DNA of 64,000 nucleotides from Beverwykella pulmonaria (GCA_001599595.1 BCHH01000002.1:2012053-2076052); one strand, 5' to 3'. Counted from the first letter of the stretch, positions 52,397-63,566 are shown. Program-made: numbers and translations. The notes: generated by a model not told the origin, from the sequence alone.

Positions 52397-52830
52397 GTGA
52401 GGGATACTTCTGTTTCCCGGCGGGCCTCCTGCGGAGGACCTTCGGAGGCCTGTCGGGCCGTGTGTCTACGGGTACGTGACACATCATATACATAGTTTCT
52501 CCGAATCCTCTGAGCATCCTCAAGGATTCGTCTCGACTCTGATGAATCAAGCCTGTTTACCTCTGATCCATACCTTCGTTCTGTTCCCTGACAGTACTGC
52601 TCTCACGGTAGTAGTGTGAGGCTGGCGGTGGCAGGAACAGACCGACAGGTAAATCGGGACGAACAGGCTCGATTCATCCATATAGAGACAAGAGATGAAT
52701 CCTTGAGGATACTCGGAGGATTCGGAGAAACTATGTATATGATATTTCACGTGACCTATGCACCCACGGCCCGATAGGCCTCCGAAGGGGCCTCTGCAGG
52801 AGACCCTCCGGGAACAGAAGTATCCCTCAC
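52397..52830. repeat. Foldback/MITE-like element with long imperfect inverted arms
   Basis: GTGAGGGATACTTCTGTT at 52397 is mirrored by AACAGAAGTATCCCTCAC ending at 52830. The arms stay similar for about 160-180 bp inward, sharing CTTCGGAGGCCT, TATCGGGCCGTG-like, ATCATATACATAGTTTCTCC and CCTCAAGGATTC, around a unique centre near 52580-52640. No coding capacity. It resembles a foldback element or a large MITE; target duplication is not evident. Confidence 0.85.
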
Positions 52831-53330
52831 CAATGAGTCCCACAAATTCCAACACAGACTACCTCAACATTGAGGTTCAACCATATCAAGGCCAGGCTAT
52901 AATTATATAAATACAAACCTCTCTACCAACGGTGCAGGCCCATCAGTAATTGCTGACCGCGTGTTTACCTACCCTGACCAGAGTCGACATCAACCAGGTC
53001 AGGCTAGGGTCGGTGGTAAACCACCTAAGATTCTGTTTCTACTAGTTCATGCTGGTTCATATTTCAACTGTTGCACTCGCAGCAGCGAGTATGCAAGCTT
53101 TCTTTTGTAATCCTAAATCAACGTTACACAAAGCTTTAGGTACCGCTCTTAGTCCACCGGGTTCTTCTACTAACCACCTCCTAGCAAGAAGATAAACCTC
53201 CATCTGGAGATCAACCCCAATAGGGATAAGTCATCAACTCCCTAAGTAATGCTCGGGAGTTTTACAGTGGACCAGCGGAAAACGAGCATCATCTTACGCG
53301 TCTCCATATTCCACATTCAACCTAGTCATT
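52831..53330. other. Upstream region of the kinase-ankyrin gene
   Basis: 500 bp between the foldback element and the start codon; presumably the promoter. No gene or clear motif recognised. Confidence 0.45.
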
Positions 53331-56300
53331 ATGGAATCCAAAAGCGCACTCTGGAGCTTTCTCGAAGGCACAAAGTCTGCGACACAGGTCCAAGACAACT
53401 CTGTTTGGGAGAACAACGCTGGGATACTGGTCGGCTTGCATAATGCGAGCTTGCCTAAAGTCCAAGAACTAGCCATTGTTGACCTTTTAGGTGAGGGTAC
53501 ATCTTACTCGGTCTATTCTTGCGAAAATCTCAACCGCACGTCACGTTCTATGGCCATTAAGCGCCCTAAACCGGCTAGAAACGGAGATGGGAACAACATT
53601 ACAAGGACAACCCTTCGCGAAATACAACTGATGGGTTATGGGCCCCTCCGTGAATCTACGAATATCGTTCAGGTAGCAGCTTACGTCTGGTTTCCGTTTG
53701 AAAGAGTACCTTCACTGATCGTGGAGAGTGCCTTGTATGGTACCTTGGACAGATATATTTCGACGTTCATGGATATCGCAGCCGACGGATGGGAATTACG
53801 CCATCGGCTGTGCTTTGACATTGCCCGTGCACTGGAGAGTCTTCATGAGGAGGGGATCATCCATGGTGATGTGAAACCCGAAAATATTCTCGTCACCATA
53901 GAACCAGGACTAAGTGACCCTGAGGCAATCGTCAAGGCGCGGCTCACAGATTTCAGCCACTCTACTTTCTGTATAGAGGATCATACGTCCTACATCGGGA
54001 CTCCTCTCTATAGCTCACCGGAAGTTCTGGCTCGAGTATATGGCGAGCAGTCGTCCAGTCCCTTCCATCCGGAGGACTGGGGGAAATCCGATGTCTGGGG
54101 GTTTGGGCTCACCGCCTGGTGCATTATCGCGAGGCGAACCATGTACTTTGACGATGCTTGGTTGCCTCCAAGATACAGCAACCCGCCTCAGAGGATATCA
54201 TTCCTGACGTCGGAACCACCGGACTTCCTGGGAAGGGCAGCTTGCAGCGTGGTATCGAATACAGTCGCTCCCAGTGAAGTGCCATCCAGACTACGGAGTG
54301 CTTTCGTAGAACTCATGAGAGGATGTCTATCAGGCAACGTTCATGAACGCTTCACTATGCGTGAAGCTTCCCGGCTTCTGGACTTCAATAAGTAGGAGCT
54401 ACACCAGCCTTACAACAGCAGCTGATATTAACAGAGACTACTCTCATCCCATGGCGGTTTTTCAGCCGAGTATTCAAAGAAGCGATAAAGATTCACACCT
54501 CGCACTAAATATCGAAAGTGTAAGCTGTTACTCTCAAACAGTAGCTTAATCTAATGAATGTAGCTCCTCGATGTTGACTCTCCGTGGAAGATCAAAGAAT
54601 CCATTTTCAAAGGAATGGTCTCAGCCGCGGAAACACTTCAATACTCTGAAACTCTCTATTGTCGTATTTTCGAGAAGGCGCCACTGGATTCATTTCACAA
54701 GACATCTGATATCGACGCTTTTAACTACTCCTTTCAACTATCCCAGTGCTACGCATATGGATATGGGGTGAAACGGGATCATGAACTCATATTGACAACA
54801 TTCAACAAGCTCAGCGACTCTCCCCTCAAGGACAGAATCGTCAGTCGTCTTGAACGTGCAATATTCCATACTGCGGATACGTCTGCTGATACTGAATGGC
54901 TCTCGGCATCCATCCGCGAATACCAGAAGGCTGCAAGTGAAAGTTACCTGGAGACTCTACAAGGTATTCAACTCTACCAACATGGTCCTCTTCTCTCTCG
55001 GGGCGAGATACACAAAGAAATGCTGGCGAGTGGTACTGAAATACCTGTGGAAGTGCAAGTTGTTGCCTGCAGAGGCACTTATACGCAGCCTTTCCTTCAT
55101 TTTGCGGCTCTAGCAAACGACATCCAACTTGCTACACATCTTATTCAACAAGGATACGACATAAACACAGTAGATGAAGAAGGTCGTACGGCCCTTTTCG
55201 AAGCTTGCTCGCTGGGCAATACGGAGATGGTCTTACTTTTATTGGACAACGAGGCTAAGGCGTCTCTTATGCATGATTCGAAAACCACTCCTTTGCACCT
55301 ACTTCCAATGTTCTCACCCCAAGATATTCCGAAAATAGGAGCCCGCCTCATCGACGCTGGAGCACATGTATCATCACCGACCGTAACAGGTTTTTGTTGG
55401 GAGGTCCTCCAGCATGGTTTATCCTTGTCAGGGACTCCACTTCATTTTGCAGTCGCTTGTAGAAGCAAATCCGCAGTTACTACTCTTCTAGCACTTGGTG
55501 CTGATCCGAACCAGCGATGCATATATTTGAGCAGCCTTGATCTAGCGGCATCGCTCAGTATGCCAGAGCTTTGCGATATCTTAATTGATTATGGCGCAAG
55601 TGCTACGAAACACTGGTTCAGTAATCGTTCTCCGTTGCATTGGATGGGCATATCCTTTTTCGCCTCACTTTTAGGAAAGGTAGCTATACTACGGACTTGT
55701 AAGGACAATGGCTGAGATTCTTGCAGTGGCTTATCCATGGCTCGGCCTACCAATCTGCCGTTCGTTCTACCATTGATGCCATGGTTGCAGCTGGGGCGGT
55801 GATTGATGAGGAAGATGACGTCTGGAGTAAAAGAGATTTCGCCATCTACGGCATCAGTTACACTCCACTAGGCAATGCCGCCGCAAACCCGAGAGCAGAT
55901 CCGATTCTCATACGATGTTTACTTGAGAAGTGTATTTCCTCAAACAAGTCCGTACCAGTGGAAGTTCTCTTTGGCGCAATTCACTCCTCTAAGGACAACC
56001 ATTTTGACTGTGTGGCCTTCGACATTCTCTACAATTGCCCCAGTATGCCTTGGTATAATGTCCCTGGCCATCAAGTGAAAAGGAGCAACGGCGCCACAAT
56101 CCTCCACAATAGCGCGAAGAAGGATGCTCTGGCTGCGCTTCAACAAATTCTCCTACATCCGGACCTCGACATCGATGCATTTGACGGTTTGGGCATCACA
56201 GCTTTGCACACCGCGTGCCAATGGGCTTCTGATGAATGTGTCGAGCTTCTGATCGAGCAAGGAGCAAATATGGAGTTGCAACCCCAGTTTCCAGAATTTG

Positions 56301-56917
56301 ACACTAAGAACCTTTATTACACGGCACTCGGATACCTCATCAAGGCTAAGCGACTCAATTTGGTTATCCACGTATGTTTGTTACCTATCGGGGTAGAATC
56401 TTGGATTAGCCATTGCTGATTTGACCAGGGAATTGAGGTTGGTGCCGACATGTGGTTAGGAAACAAGAACAACGGAGGGCCAACATGCTTGCATCTCGCT
56501 GTGAGTGCTCGAGCAGTGGAGCGAGTTTATCAGTCTGAGCAACCAATGCTAACCCACATGGAATCGCTCTTATCGTTGCCTCAGGAAGAGTCATTTCTTG
56601 TGGAAATGTGGGAAGAACCTCTGTCAGATGCTACGTGGGGTATGCTGAAGCAAGCCGAGTTAGTACTGAATGCCGTATGTCCAAAACTAGGCTCTGCTTT
56701 ACATGTTGCAGTCATGTGTGGGGCACTACGGGCCGCCGAAGCATTACTTGACTTAGGCGTAGATCCTAATGTCACAAACAAGGAGGGCCATACGCCACTA
56801 GACTGCCTGGACGAATTCTTCAGGAGCACTCGAACGGGGTATGTGATCGTCTCTCAAGAGGTTCACACATATATTCGAGAGATGACTTCATTGCTGTGGG
56901 AAGCCGGTGGTAAATGA
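53331..56917 (+). CDS. Protein kinase-ankyrin repeat protein
   Basis: Five exons, 53331-54391, 54435-54519, 54564-55679, 55727-56371 and 56429-56917, give 1,131 residues; all junctions keep frame, with introns of only 43-57 bp. Kinase domain about residues 45-350: glycine loop LLGEGTSYSVY, Lys77 in MAIK, Glu97, catalytic HGDVKPENILV (Asp180, Asn185; HGD instead of HRD), Mg-binding DFS (Asp207) in place of DFG, and GTPLYSSPEV. The catalytic residues are present, so activity is possible. Residues about 383-550 form a helical linker with one Sel1-like unit (SQCYAYGYGVKRDHE). From about 557 on, at least eight ankyrin-like units appear, e.g. GRTALFEACSLGNTEMVLLL, GTPLHFAVACRSKSAVTTLL and GITALHTACQWASDECVELL. 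Cytosolic, no membrane segment. Upstream on the same strand as a caspase-like-pseudokinase gene. Function unknown; likely sensing or signalling. Confidence 0.85.
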
Positions 56918-56930
56918 ATGATCTTGAAGC

Positions 56931-57361
56931 TTAGGCTACTCTATACACTAGGTCGTTTTCTCTGACCAAAGATCCGTACTGCTGTCCATTTGCTTTGTTC
57001 TTGATGCGGTACATCTTCCCTTCCAAAGCCTGCATAACTTCGTATGGACCTGCAGGTTGGGCCTGGCCTTGCATCACGAGATACACTTCGGCGCCAATAC
57101 AATACGCTGGAGCGGTGGGATACTGCCAATCGTAAGCGATCTTCCCATGTTTGAGCATATAGCGCGTTCTGGCACCTGTGCATTTGAAGAATAGTTCGTT
57201 ACTTTGCCGCGGAAGTCTCCAGGGGCGTATTGGTGAAACTTGACTGATCAGCCTGGAGTAAACCCGAAGACACCAATACCCACTACGACCTCATCTTCAT
57301 CACTACTATCATCATTTCCGGGTGGATTTGTACGTCCGGTCTGATTATCCTCTGAAGCCAT
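56931..57361 (-). CDS. Small hypothetical protein, antisense between the two kinase-domain genes
   Basis: Best model: exons 57361-57280 and 57238-56931 across a very short 41-bp intron with an AAG acceptor, giving 129 residues. The N-terminus is acidic (GNDDSSDEDEVVV). The C-terminal ~100 residues (FFKCTGARTRYMLKHGKIAY, then YDWQYPTAPAYCIGAEVYLV and VMQALEGKMYRIKNKANGQQ) look like a compact beta-rich domain, but I cannot name the family. If the intron is not real, the frame is broken by a TGA at about 57255 and this is a pseudogene. Its 3' end lies 13 bp from the end of the kinase-ankyrin coding region, tail to tail. Confidence 0.45.
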
Positions 57362-57757
57362 TTGAGATCAGAACAATGGCCAGCTGGTCCGATAATGCAC
57401 TACGATATCGTACACGTGAGAGCGTCGACCACCTAGAACGTTAGTTTGAGATGGCCGATGGAGTTTTTGTATTGTGTCTTAAACATCCATCTGCCCAGTG
57501 CGCCGATGACACATGGCTTACAGAAAGCACAGTTTGCCTTGTTGCCTGTTGGCTGATCTGGGGACCCCGCACCATGGCTCCCGACTTGCCAAGGCTGACC
57601 AGTGCGTAGCAGTAAAAAGCCTCATACACAAGTATCTACCTTACTTACCTTGACAGCAACTACCTCGTCTATATATTGGAGCAGTTTTTTTTCTCGTGCG
57701 TGTTGACTCACGCCTGTGTAACAGTAGTTTCTCCAGTTGATTGGAAGGGTTTGGAGC
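57362..57757. other. Promoter space before the caspase-like gene
   Basis: 396 bp shared between the divergently placed small gene and the caspase-like gene; short frames without domains. Confidence 0.4.
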
Positions 57758-60182
57758 ATGTCCACCGAGGCATGTGATGCTTCCGAGGAGGAATTCATCA
57801 ATGACTTTAAGCAACAAACACGCGGATTCTGGTCGCTCCACTCCAGATATGAAAGGGCCACTGTCTTAATGCTCTCTTGGAGGGAGGATGACTTGGGGGT
57901 TGCTTCCGAAATTGATCGCCTTCAGTGGCTGTTCGAACAGGAGTTCAATTATCGCACCGAGCGATATGAGATCCCAAGCAAGAATCCAGGGGCAGAACTT
58001 TCCAATAGACTCACGGGTTTCATAAGTAGTCACTCGCTGAATCAAAGATCTCTATCTATTATCTATTACGGAGGGCACGCAAGCAACTTGGGAAACGATC
58101 CTGCGGGTTATCCATCTTGGAAGGCGTGAGTCTCCAATATCATTGATTGAATCGTGCTTATAGTGCCGTAGAAAACTGGCGGGCGGGCCGGTGGTTGACT
58201 GGTTCCCGCTACAACTGCATCTTGTGAATGCAGTAGGCGATGTACTTGTGCTGCTGGATTGTTGTCACGCTGCGACCAAATCTCATCGAAGTTTCAACAA
58301 TGGCCAATTCGAGATTCTTGCAGCATCAAGCTCCGGATCGAGGGTGCCTAAGCCGGGCCGATTGTCTTTCACCTCAATTCTCATAAGAGAGCTCAAGAAG
58401 CAGCTGAATGCGGGAAAAGATGTACCGATCCGTTGGCTCGGAAATCATCTTTGGAGCAATCTGACGCAGCCTGCACTAACGGGTATGCTTTTGATCTATC
58501 TAGCATCAGTCACTAACCCAATCGCGTTAACCTCGATTTAGAATCGCCCCAATACTTCACCCTGGCACAGCATGATTTGCCTACGATTAGACTCGCCCCG
58601 TTACCTGTGCCCCTACAGCCAGGTTTCGCTCGCAGCAATCAATTGCCATCATCATTCGCACTAATTTCCGTGTCATTTACCGAAGATCCAACAGCACGCC
58701 AAATCGCAGATTGGATCAAAAGCTACCCTCCCAATTGCGTACGGGAGGTGAACATCGAAGGGTTGATACTGAAAGCCCGACTGATTCAAGGATTGAATGA
58801 CAAAGACCAGCTTTTCAAAGGCTCCATTCTTGGCGGCTTATCCAAGTCTGCACAGAATGAAATTCTGGAGCGAGTGTTAGCCTTATCTCAAGTGCTGAAA
58901 ACGAGCGAGGTGTTAGCGCAAACACTGTCAGCAGCCCACGTAGCATCAACCACCCCAGTGATGGAGCAACTTCAAGCAGAAACTTTAGAGAATCTCAACG
59001 AAAAACTCACGAGAGTTTCAGAGAGCATCGAGCAGGGCCTCCTACTTGACACCAATATCGATCTTCGCACCGCACAAAATGACCGAGTCGCTGTTGCATT
59101 CGAGGTAGACAAGGTCATCAGCCTACGCCAGCGTCTTTTGAGCACTTCGTCCATTCCTGATAGCCTGGATCTTCCGCGTAAGCAGATTACCTGGAACAGT
59201 GCTCCACGTCGCATTAAGGGAGGCGGTCAATCGCGGTTGCGCTCTGGCATGTTCCAAAATCATCCAATCATCGCAGAGGTTCTTCACTACGACGTCCTTT
59301 CAAATAACGCAACGTCCAATGGGCTTCCTCAATCAGTCCTACATCAATTTAGAAAGATGGTAGCGCAATTATGTCACCCAAAACATACAAATTTCCACAT
59401 TCTCCCTGGGCTTGGCTACGTCCATGAGCAATCGGGGAAGACTCTGTCATTGATTTTCGAACTTGATGTCACTTCCCATGCTGTCTCCAACCAGCCGATA
59501 TCGTTCTCTAACTTGTTGGAATGCATGTCGACACAAAAACGACTCGCTCTAGGCCAACGAATTCGATTGGCTGCTATCCTTGCACAAGCTCTTGAGAGTT
59601 TCCATAAAGTAGGCTGGGTACACAAGTCCCTCAAAAGCGAAAACATCGTTTTCTTCTCATCTAGAAAGGTTTCGAATGATGAGCAAACTTTAGCAGTCAA
59701 CTTCACGAAACCCTGGCTATTCGGATTTGAGTATTCAAGGGCCGAAGATGCCGACACGGCCCTACAGACAGACTTTTCCATGGACAACAATTCATACAGA
59801 CACCCGGAGCGATGGGGAAAGCCGCTTGTAAGATTTGAGAAACACCACGACGTCTATTCACTTGTGAGTACTCCACCTTTCGCTTATGCTCTCCCTAGCT
59901 GAGAATGACCAGGGTATAATTCTATTTGAGCTAGCCTATTGGAAACCGGTGAAGGACTTCCCAGAGTTGAAGCAAAAGCAATTAGATCCCGAAAGAGTGA
60001 GGGAAGCATTAATCGAGCGAATTCTCAAAGACGGGCCTCATATCTGTGGGCAGACAGTCACCGATTGTATTGTTTCTTGTCTCCGGTTCAAAGAATTGAT
60101 CGAAGGAGTACCTGGATTTGAAGCACACAGTTTATTCAAGTCGAAGATTGCTAATCGTCTAGCGAGTATCAACGGAGTCTAA
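57758..60182 (+). CDS. Caspase-like domain fused to a degenerate kinase domain
   Basis: Four exons, 57758-58125, 58172-58482, 58542-59863 and 59913-60182, give 756 residues. N-terminal ~245 residues follow the caspase/metacaspase (peptidase C14-like) plan: first strand ATVLMLSWREDD, an EIDRLQWLFEQEFNY helix, SIIYYGGHASN with the candidate catalytic His107, and VLVLLDCCHAA with the candidate Cys154. Residues about 250-450 are helical linker. The C-terminal ~280 residues resemble the kinase-like domain of fungal HeLo-type proteins: GWVHKSLKSENIVFF, WLFGFEYSRAED, SYRHPERWG and HDVYSLGIILFEL. Here HRD Asp is Ser, DFG is lost and no ATP Lys or glycine loop is evident, so it is a pseudokinase. Start: first ATG; an in-frame TTG 21 bases upstream was ignored. 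No signal peptide or membrane segment. A role in regulated cell death is inference from domains. Confidence 0.82.
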
Positions 60183-60430
60183 TCTATTAAGCCTTACTAT
60201 TAGGCTATCTGTAAGAGGATGGAAGAGGCTCAAATAATAAGCATTGTATCCTAATGTACTAACAGGAGGAAGCATGGCCGGCGGAGTTTATAAGGTCCTA
60301 CCAAGGCCTTGTACGAAGGATCCGAGGCGAGCCGAAAGATCCACATAACCAGGGTCCAGCCCTTTACAATAGCGAGTTGGGGGTGTAAGCGGGTCGGAGG
60401 CGCTGAAGAAATCGGACGAACGCTGGGGTT
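60183..60430. other. Short intergenic stretch
   Basis: 3' side of the caspase-like gene; no features seen. Confidence 0.4.
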
Positions 60431-60840
60431 TCAACCTACAATTTCACTGTCAAAAATTGTCACAAAAACTCTAAATAAAATGTATGTACAAAGGAGAAAA
60501 GTATCCCAGAGCAATAGATAGCCTCCGCTAGCAATTGATTGCAGCCCGGCTAGTCTTTTGGTGATTGTGAAGAGCTCCTTTGAAATCGTCGCCTGGCGCT
60601 TCCTCGAGTAATCCTCATCACCACCCTCCTCGCGACTATATAGAGGATACGGCTCCTCAGGGAGCCTATCACAAGCCTTCATGTGATTTTTTAGGCCTGA
60701 AAGAGAGCTGCTTAACCACGTAGAACGACAGTAGTTACACCTTACGCATAGATTGTGCTTGCCATCAGCTGGCTCGGTTCGGAGCACGTCTCTCCATTTA
60801 GTAGACTCCTTACGATTGCCTATTTTAAGGCTATAATAAT
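60431..60840 (-). pseudogene. BED-type zinc finger fragment of a hAT-like transposase
   Basis: The minus strand reads KIGNRKESTKWRDVLRTEP, then LCVRCNYCRSTWLSS and LKNHMKACDRLPEEPYPLYS, a C-x2-C...H-x5-C arrangement as in the BED zinc finger that opens hAT transposases. The catalytic part of the transposase is absent, so this is a truncated remnant. Alternative: a BED finger of another gene family. Confidence 0.5.
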
Positions 60841-61092
60841 ACAGGAAAATGAGATAGGAGAGCAGAGATGGTTAAAAACGAGGTCATTCGAGATTGATCT
60901 TGTTAAGAAAAAAACTATGGGGTGAGATAATCCAAACCCTTTTTGGAACATCCGTGCATTTTACAACCCTACCCCTCACCATGTGACTAGAGATCCCTGT
61001 GAGGTTGGATATTCAAGTTGCAATTTCCACCCAAACCGAATCACGAGTCCAGTGGTCTACACTCCAAGGGCTTTTGATGATCCTTCATAATT

Positions 61093-62177
61093 ATGGCTCA
61101 ACCCCCCCCGAGCTATCGCTTTGCCGCGCGACCTGCAACCATTGCAGCCTCGAGCGCTCATAGTAGAAACTTCATCGATACGCCACAGCAGAGTACAAAT
61201 GACTTCTCAATTCGGGAATACCTGGTAGCTGATGATACTTAGTTGATGATAAACGGCATGGGTATCCTCGTCTCGCAGCTCTAATCAATAGTGACCAAGA
61301 CTTCGTCGTATTCCGGAGATTCGGTTACTTGCACGCGCGCTTCCTCCTGCATCTCCAGGACGAGCTTGCAGAGATAGAGCAGAAGCTTCAAAAACTTGAT
61401 GACAATGAAAATTATTCGTTCAACCTTAACTCGAGACGCCAAGACAACAACCAGGAGCGAAAAACACTGCTTGCTGCATTAGGCGAGAAGCTGGCATCAT
61501 ATGGTGGGCTGCCTGGCTGAAGTTTTGGACGAAACTGATACAGAGTACATAGATCTCTGCCTTGAGGCTTATTACAAGCAGATTGAAAGAGCTCCATCGG
61601 GATCCAAAAGCGTCCGAAGTATTTCGAACTGGATGAAAGGGAATAAGCCTCTGGTGCCCGAAGAATCTGCATTCCTGAACAGTTGGGAGGATTTAATATC
61701 GCCTGGAAAACGGTTCGACCATGGGGGCCTAGATGTAATCGTGGGAGGACTTGCCGAGACGCTCTGCGAATGGGGTATTCTTCAGGTAACTACCACAAGC
61801 TAGGAAAATACCGGTGCTAACAAGCGAAGGTATATCCTTACAGGTCCAAGGACAAGCACATTATCACAGTAAATCCATCTTTAGTCCTCCGCATCTCACG
61901 TGCAATCACCACCTTCCTCGCAATTTTGATCATGACGGCTCCTATCTCTATCCTGTACAATGTCACGAACATGGCCTCCAGGCTTTGGATAATCGGCATC
62001 TTTATGGCCGTCTTCTCATCTAGTCTGTGCCTCTTCACGTACTCAAGAAACTATGAGATTTTCTCGGCGACCGCAGCGTGAGTAGTGTTAAAAGCTATAA
62101 AACATCGGGCAGATGCTTACAGTACGCAATGCAGGTACTGTGCAGTGTTAGTTGTGTTCGTCGGCAATCTTCAATGA
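61093..62177 (+). CDS. DUF6594-like membrane protein
   Basis: Five exons, 61093-61192, 61243-61503, 61544-61785, 61851-62077 and 62135-62177, give 290 residues. The N-terminal part has the family pattern HGYPRLAALINSDQDFVVFR followed by FGYLHARFLLHLQDELAEIE, a long coiled helix (EIEQKLQKLDDNENYSFNLN) and SISNWMKGNKPLVPEE. Three C-terminal membrane helices follow: ITTFLAILIMTAPISILYNV, LWIIGIFMAVFSSSLCLFTY and IFSATAAYCAVLVVFVGN. An apparent frameshift near 61500 disappears if a 40-bp intron (GTGGGC...CTGATACAG) is removed, giving LASYEYIDLCLEAY. Exon 4 uses an AAG acceptor. DUF6594 proteins are numerous in filamentous fungi and of unknown function. Same strand as the two kinase-domain genes. 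Confidence 0.72.
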
Positions 62178-62960
62178 CATAATGATCAAGAGGGTCAAAT
62201 CTTAATTACTGTCAACTGCGCGGTCGCGCGCTGACCTTGGCTGGAGGGATCCCTTTGAAGATCGGCCGTTGCTTTTCTTCTTTGCGCCTACGCCCACCGT
62301 TGAGATTTCAACCAGGGCAGGCGAAGCAAAGTGCAAGCCGCAAATATAATTAAGAAAGTAGGTGGGCTTTAAGTGCGTTCGTGAGAGGCAAATTAATGAG
62401 ATCGTTCTTGCGGCGTTTGTTCCTGAGCTAGAAAAGAGTATAGTGGGCTAGATGGTCGTGGAAAGACTGTTAAGGGCAGGTCCCGGATCCTATGGCGTCG
62501 TCACGTAACAGGTAGGGCTGAGTTCGTCCTAGGTGGTGGAGGGTGAGAGGGGTGAATACAAAGTAGATGTCGAAGCAGGGAGAGGGTAATGTGATAGACA
62601 ATAAATTCCTGACGGAGGAGAGGCTTTACTGTTAGCAGCGTCAATGTCAGAGCAAATGTATGCAGCGGAAACGACTGAATTGACTATGCAGACTATCTAG
62701 GAGATTTGTGAAGTTTATATATTCGACTGGATCTGTTGGCCAAGACATGGCTCTGTGGCTCTGTTATTTACAGATCCAACAATCCACTAATCCATCACAT
62801 GATACTGTGGCTTACAGTATTATTCCGGTTTGATTCGCTAGCTGATGGTAGGGCATCGTCCACGTCGTAGTCTGCCTCATGACCTTCTATCGGGTCGTTT
62901 GCCGCGCTACTCTTGCGGACAGTATGACTTGTCGTCAGTAGTTCCTGGGCTGTGTTTGTA
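62178..62960. other. Intergenic, no gene seen
   Basis: Right side of the accessory block; no recognisable coding sequence before the LINE fragment. Confidence 0.45.
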
Positions 62961-62969
62961 ACAATTTTG

Positions 62970-63180
62970 TAGTCATTTTGGGTTGTTTATAACAATTGGT
63001 AAAGATAATAAGGGAGAATGCTTTGGTAATTGCAAGGCGCCGCAGACGCCCAAGCACCTTCTTCTACACTGTAAATACTACAGAAAGGAAAGAGCAATGG
63101 CAGCAAAGATGCTAAGAACTTGCACATTTACGCTATTGGAATGCCTGTTGCGGATTGCTAGAATACTAGTTTTAGTTTAG
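62970..63180 (+). pseudogene. 3' fragment of a non-LTR (LINE) retrotransposon
   Basis: The reading ITIGKDNKGECFGNCKAPQT followed by PKHLLLHCKYYRKERAMAAK matches the C-terminal CCHC-type knuckle (C-x3-C-x8-H-x4-C) found after the reverse transcriptase/RNase H of fungal LINEs. Only the last ~60 codons remain. Confidence 0.55.
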
Positions 63181-63232
63181 GTCAGGTTGCTGATTCGTCT
63201 ACATAAGAACAGTCACATCTATGTAGGTTTGG

Positions 63233-63436
63233 TTGATCATTGGCAAGCCGACAGGGTTGTGTATAGTGATCCGTACGCCAACACAAGGCGATATGCGCTC
63301 TCCCTTCCTTATCATCGAGCCTAAAGGCCTGGCGATGAAGGATAACCTTACTGGGGCATATAATCAGGCTGCTGGAGTTGCTGGCGACACAGGACTTCAG
63401 AATCGACGCGTCGCGGATCGTCTTCAGCTTCACTGA
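63233..63436 (+). pseudogene. Possible PD-(D/E)XK nuclease-like fragment
   Basis: A 67-codon frame contains SPFLIIEPKGLAMKDNLTGA followed by YNQAAGVAG. The LIIExK core and the following NL-GA-NQ-A block resemble the PD-(D/E)XK nuclease-like domain common in fungal hypothetical proteins. Too short and isolated to be a gene; low confidence. Confidence 0.3.
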
Positions 63437-63566
63437 GGGCACCATGCACGAACTCCGAGTTCACCGTTAGATAGCGGACGAGGACGACATCTCGAAGCAC
63501 AATATGACGTGCCTGGGAGCCTGGGGGACTACGCCTGGCTATAGAACGCTGTGAAATGCCCCTTGC

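Noticed and set aside
61480..61560. Apparent one-base frameshift in the DUF6594 gene
   Set aside because: Removing a 40-bp intron at 61504-61543 gives a continuous frame and a total length divisible by three; I now read the gene as intact.
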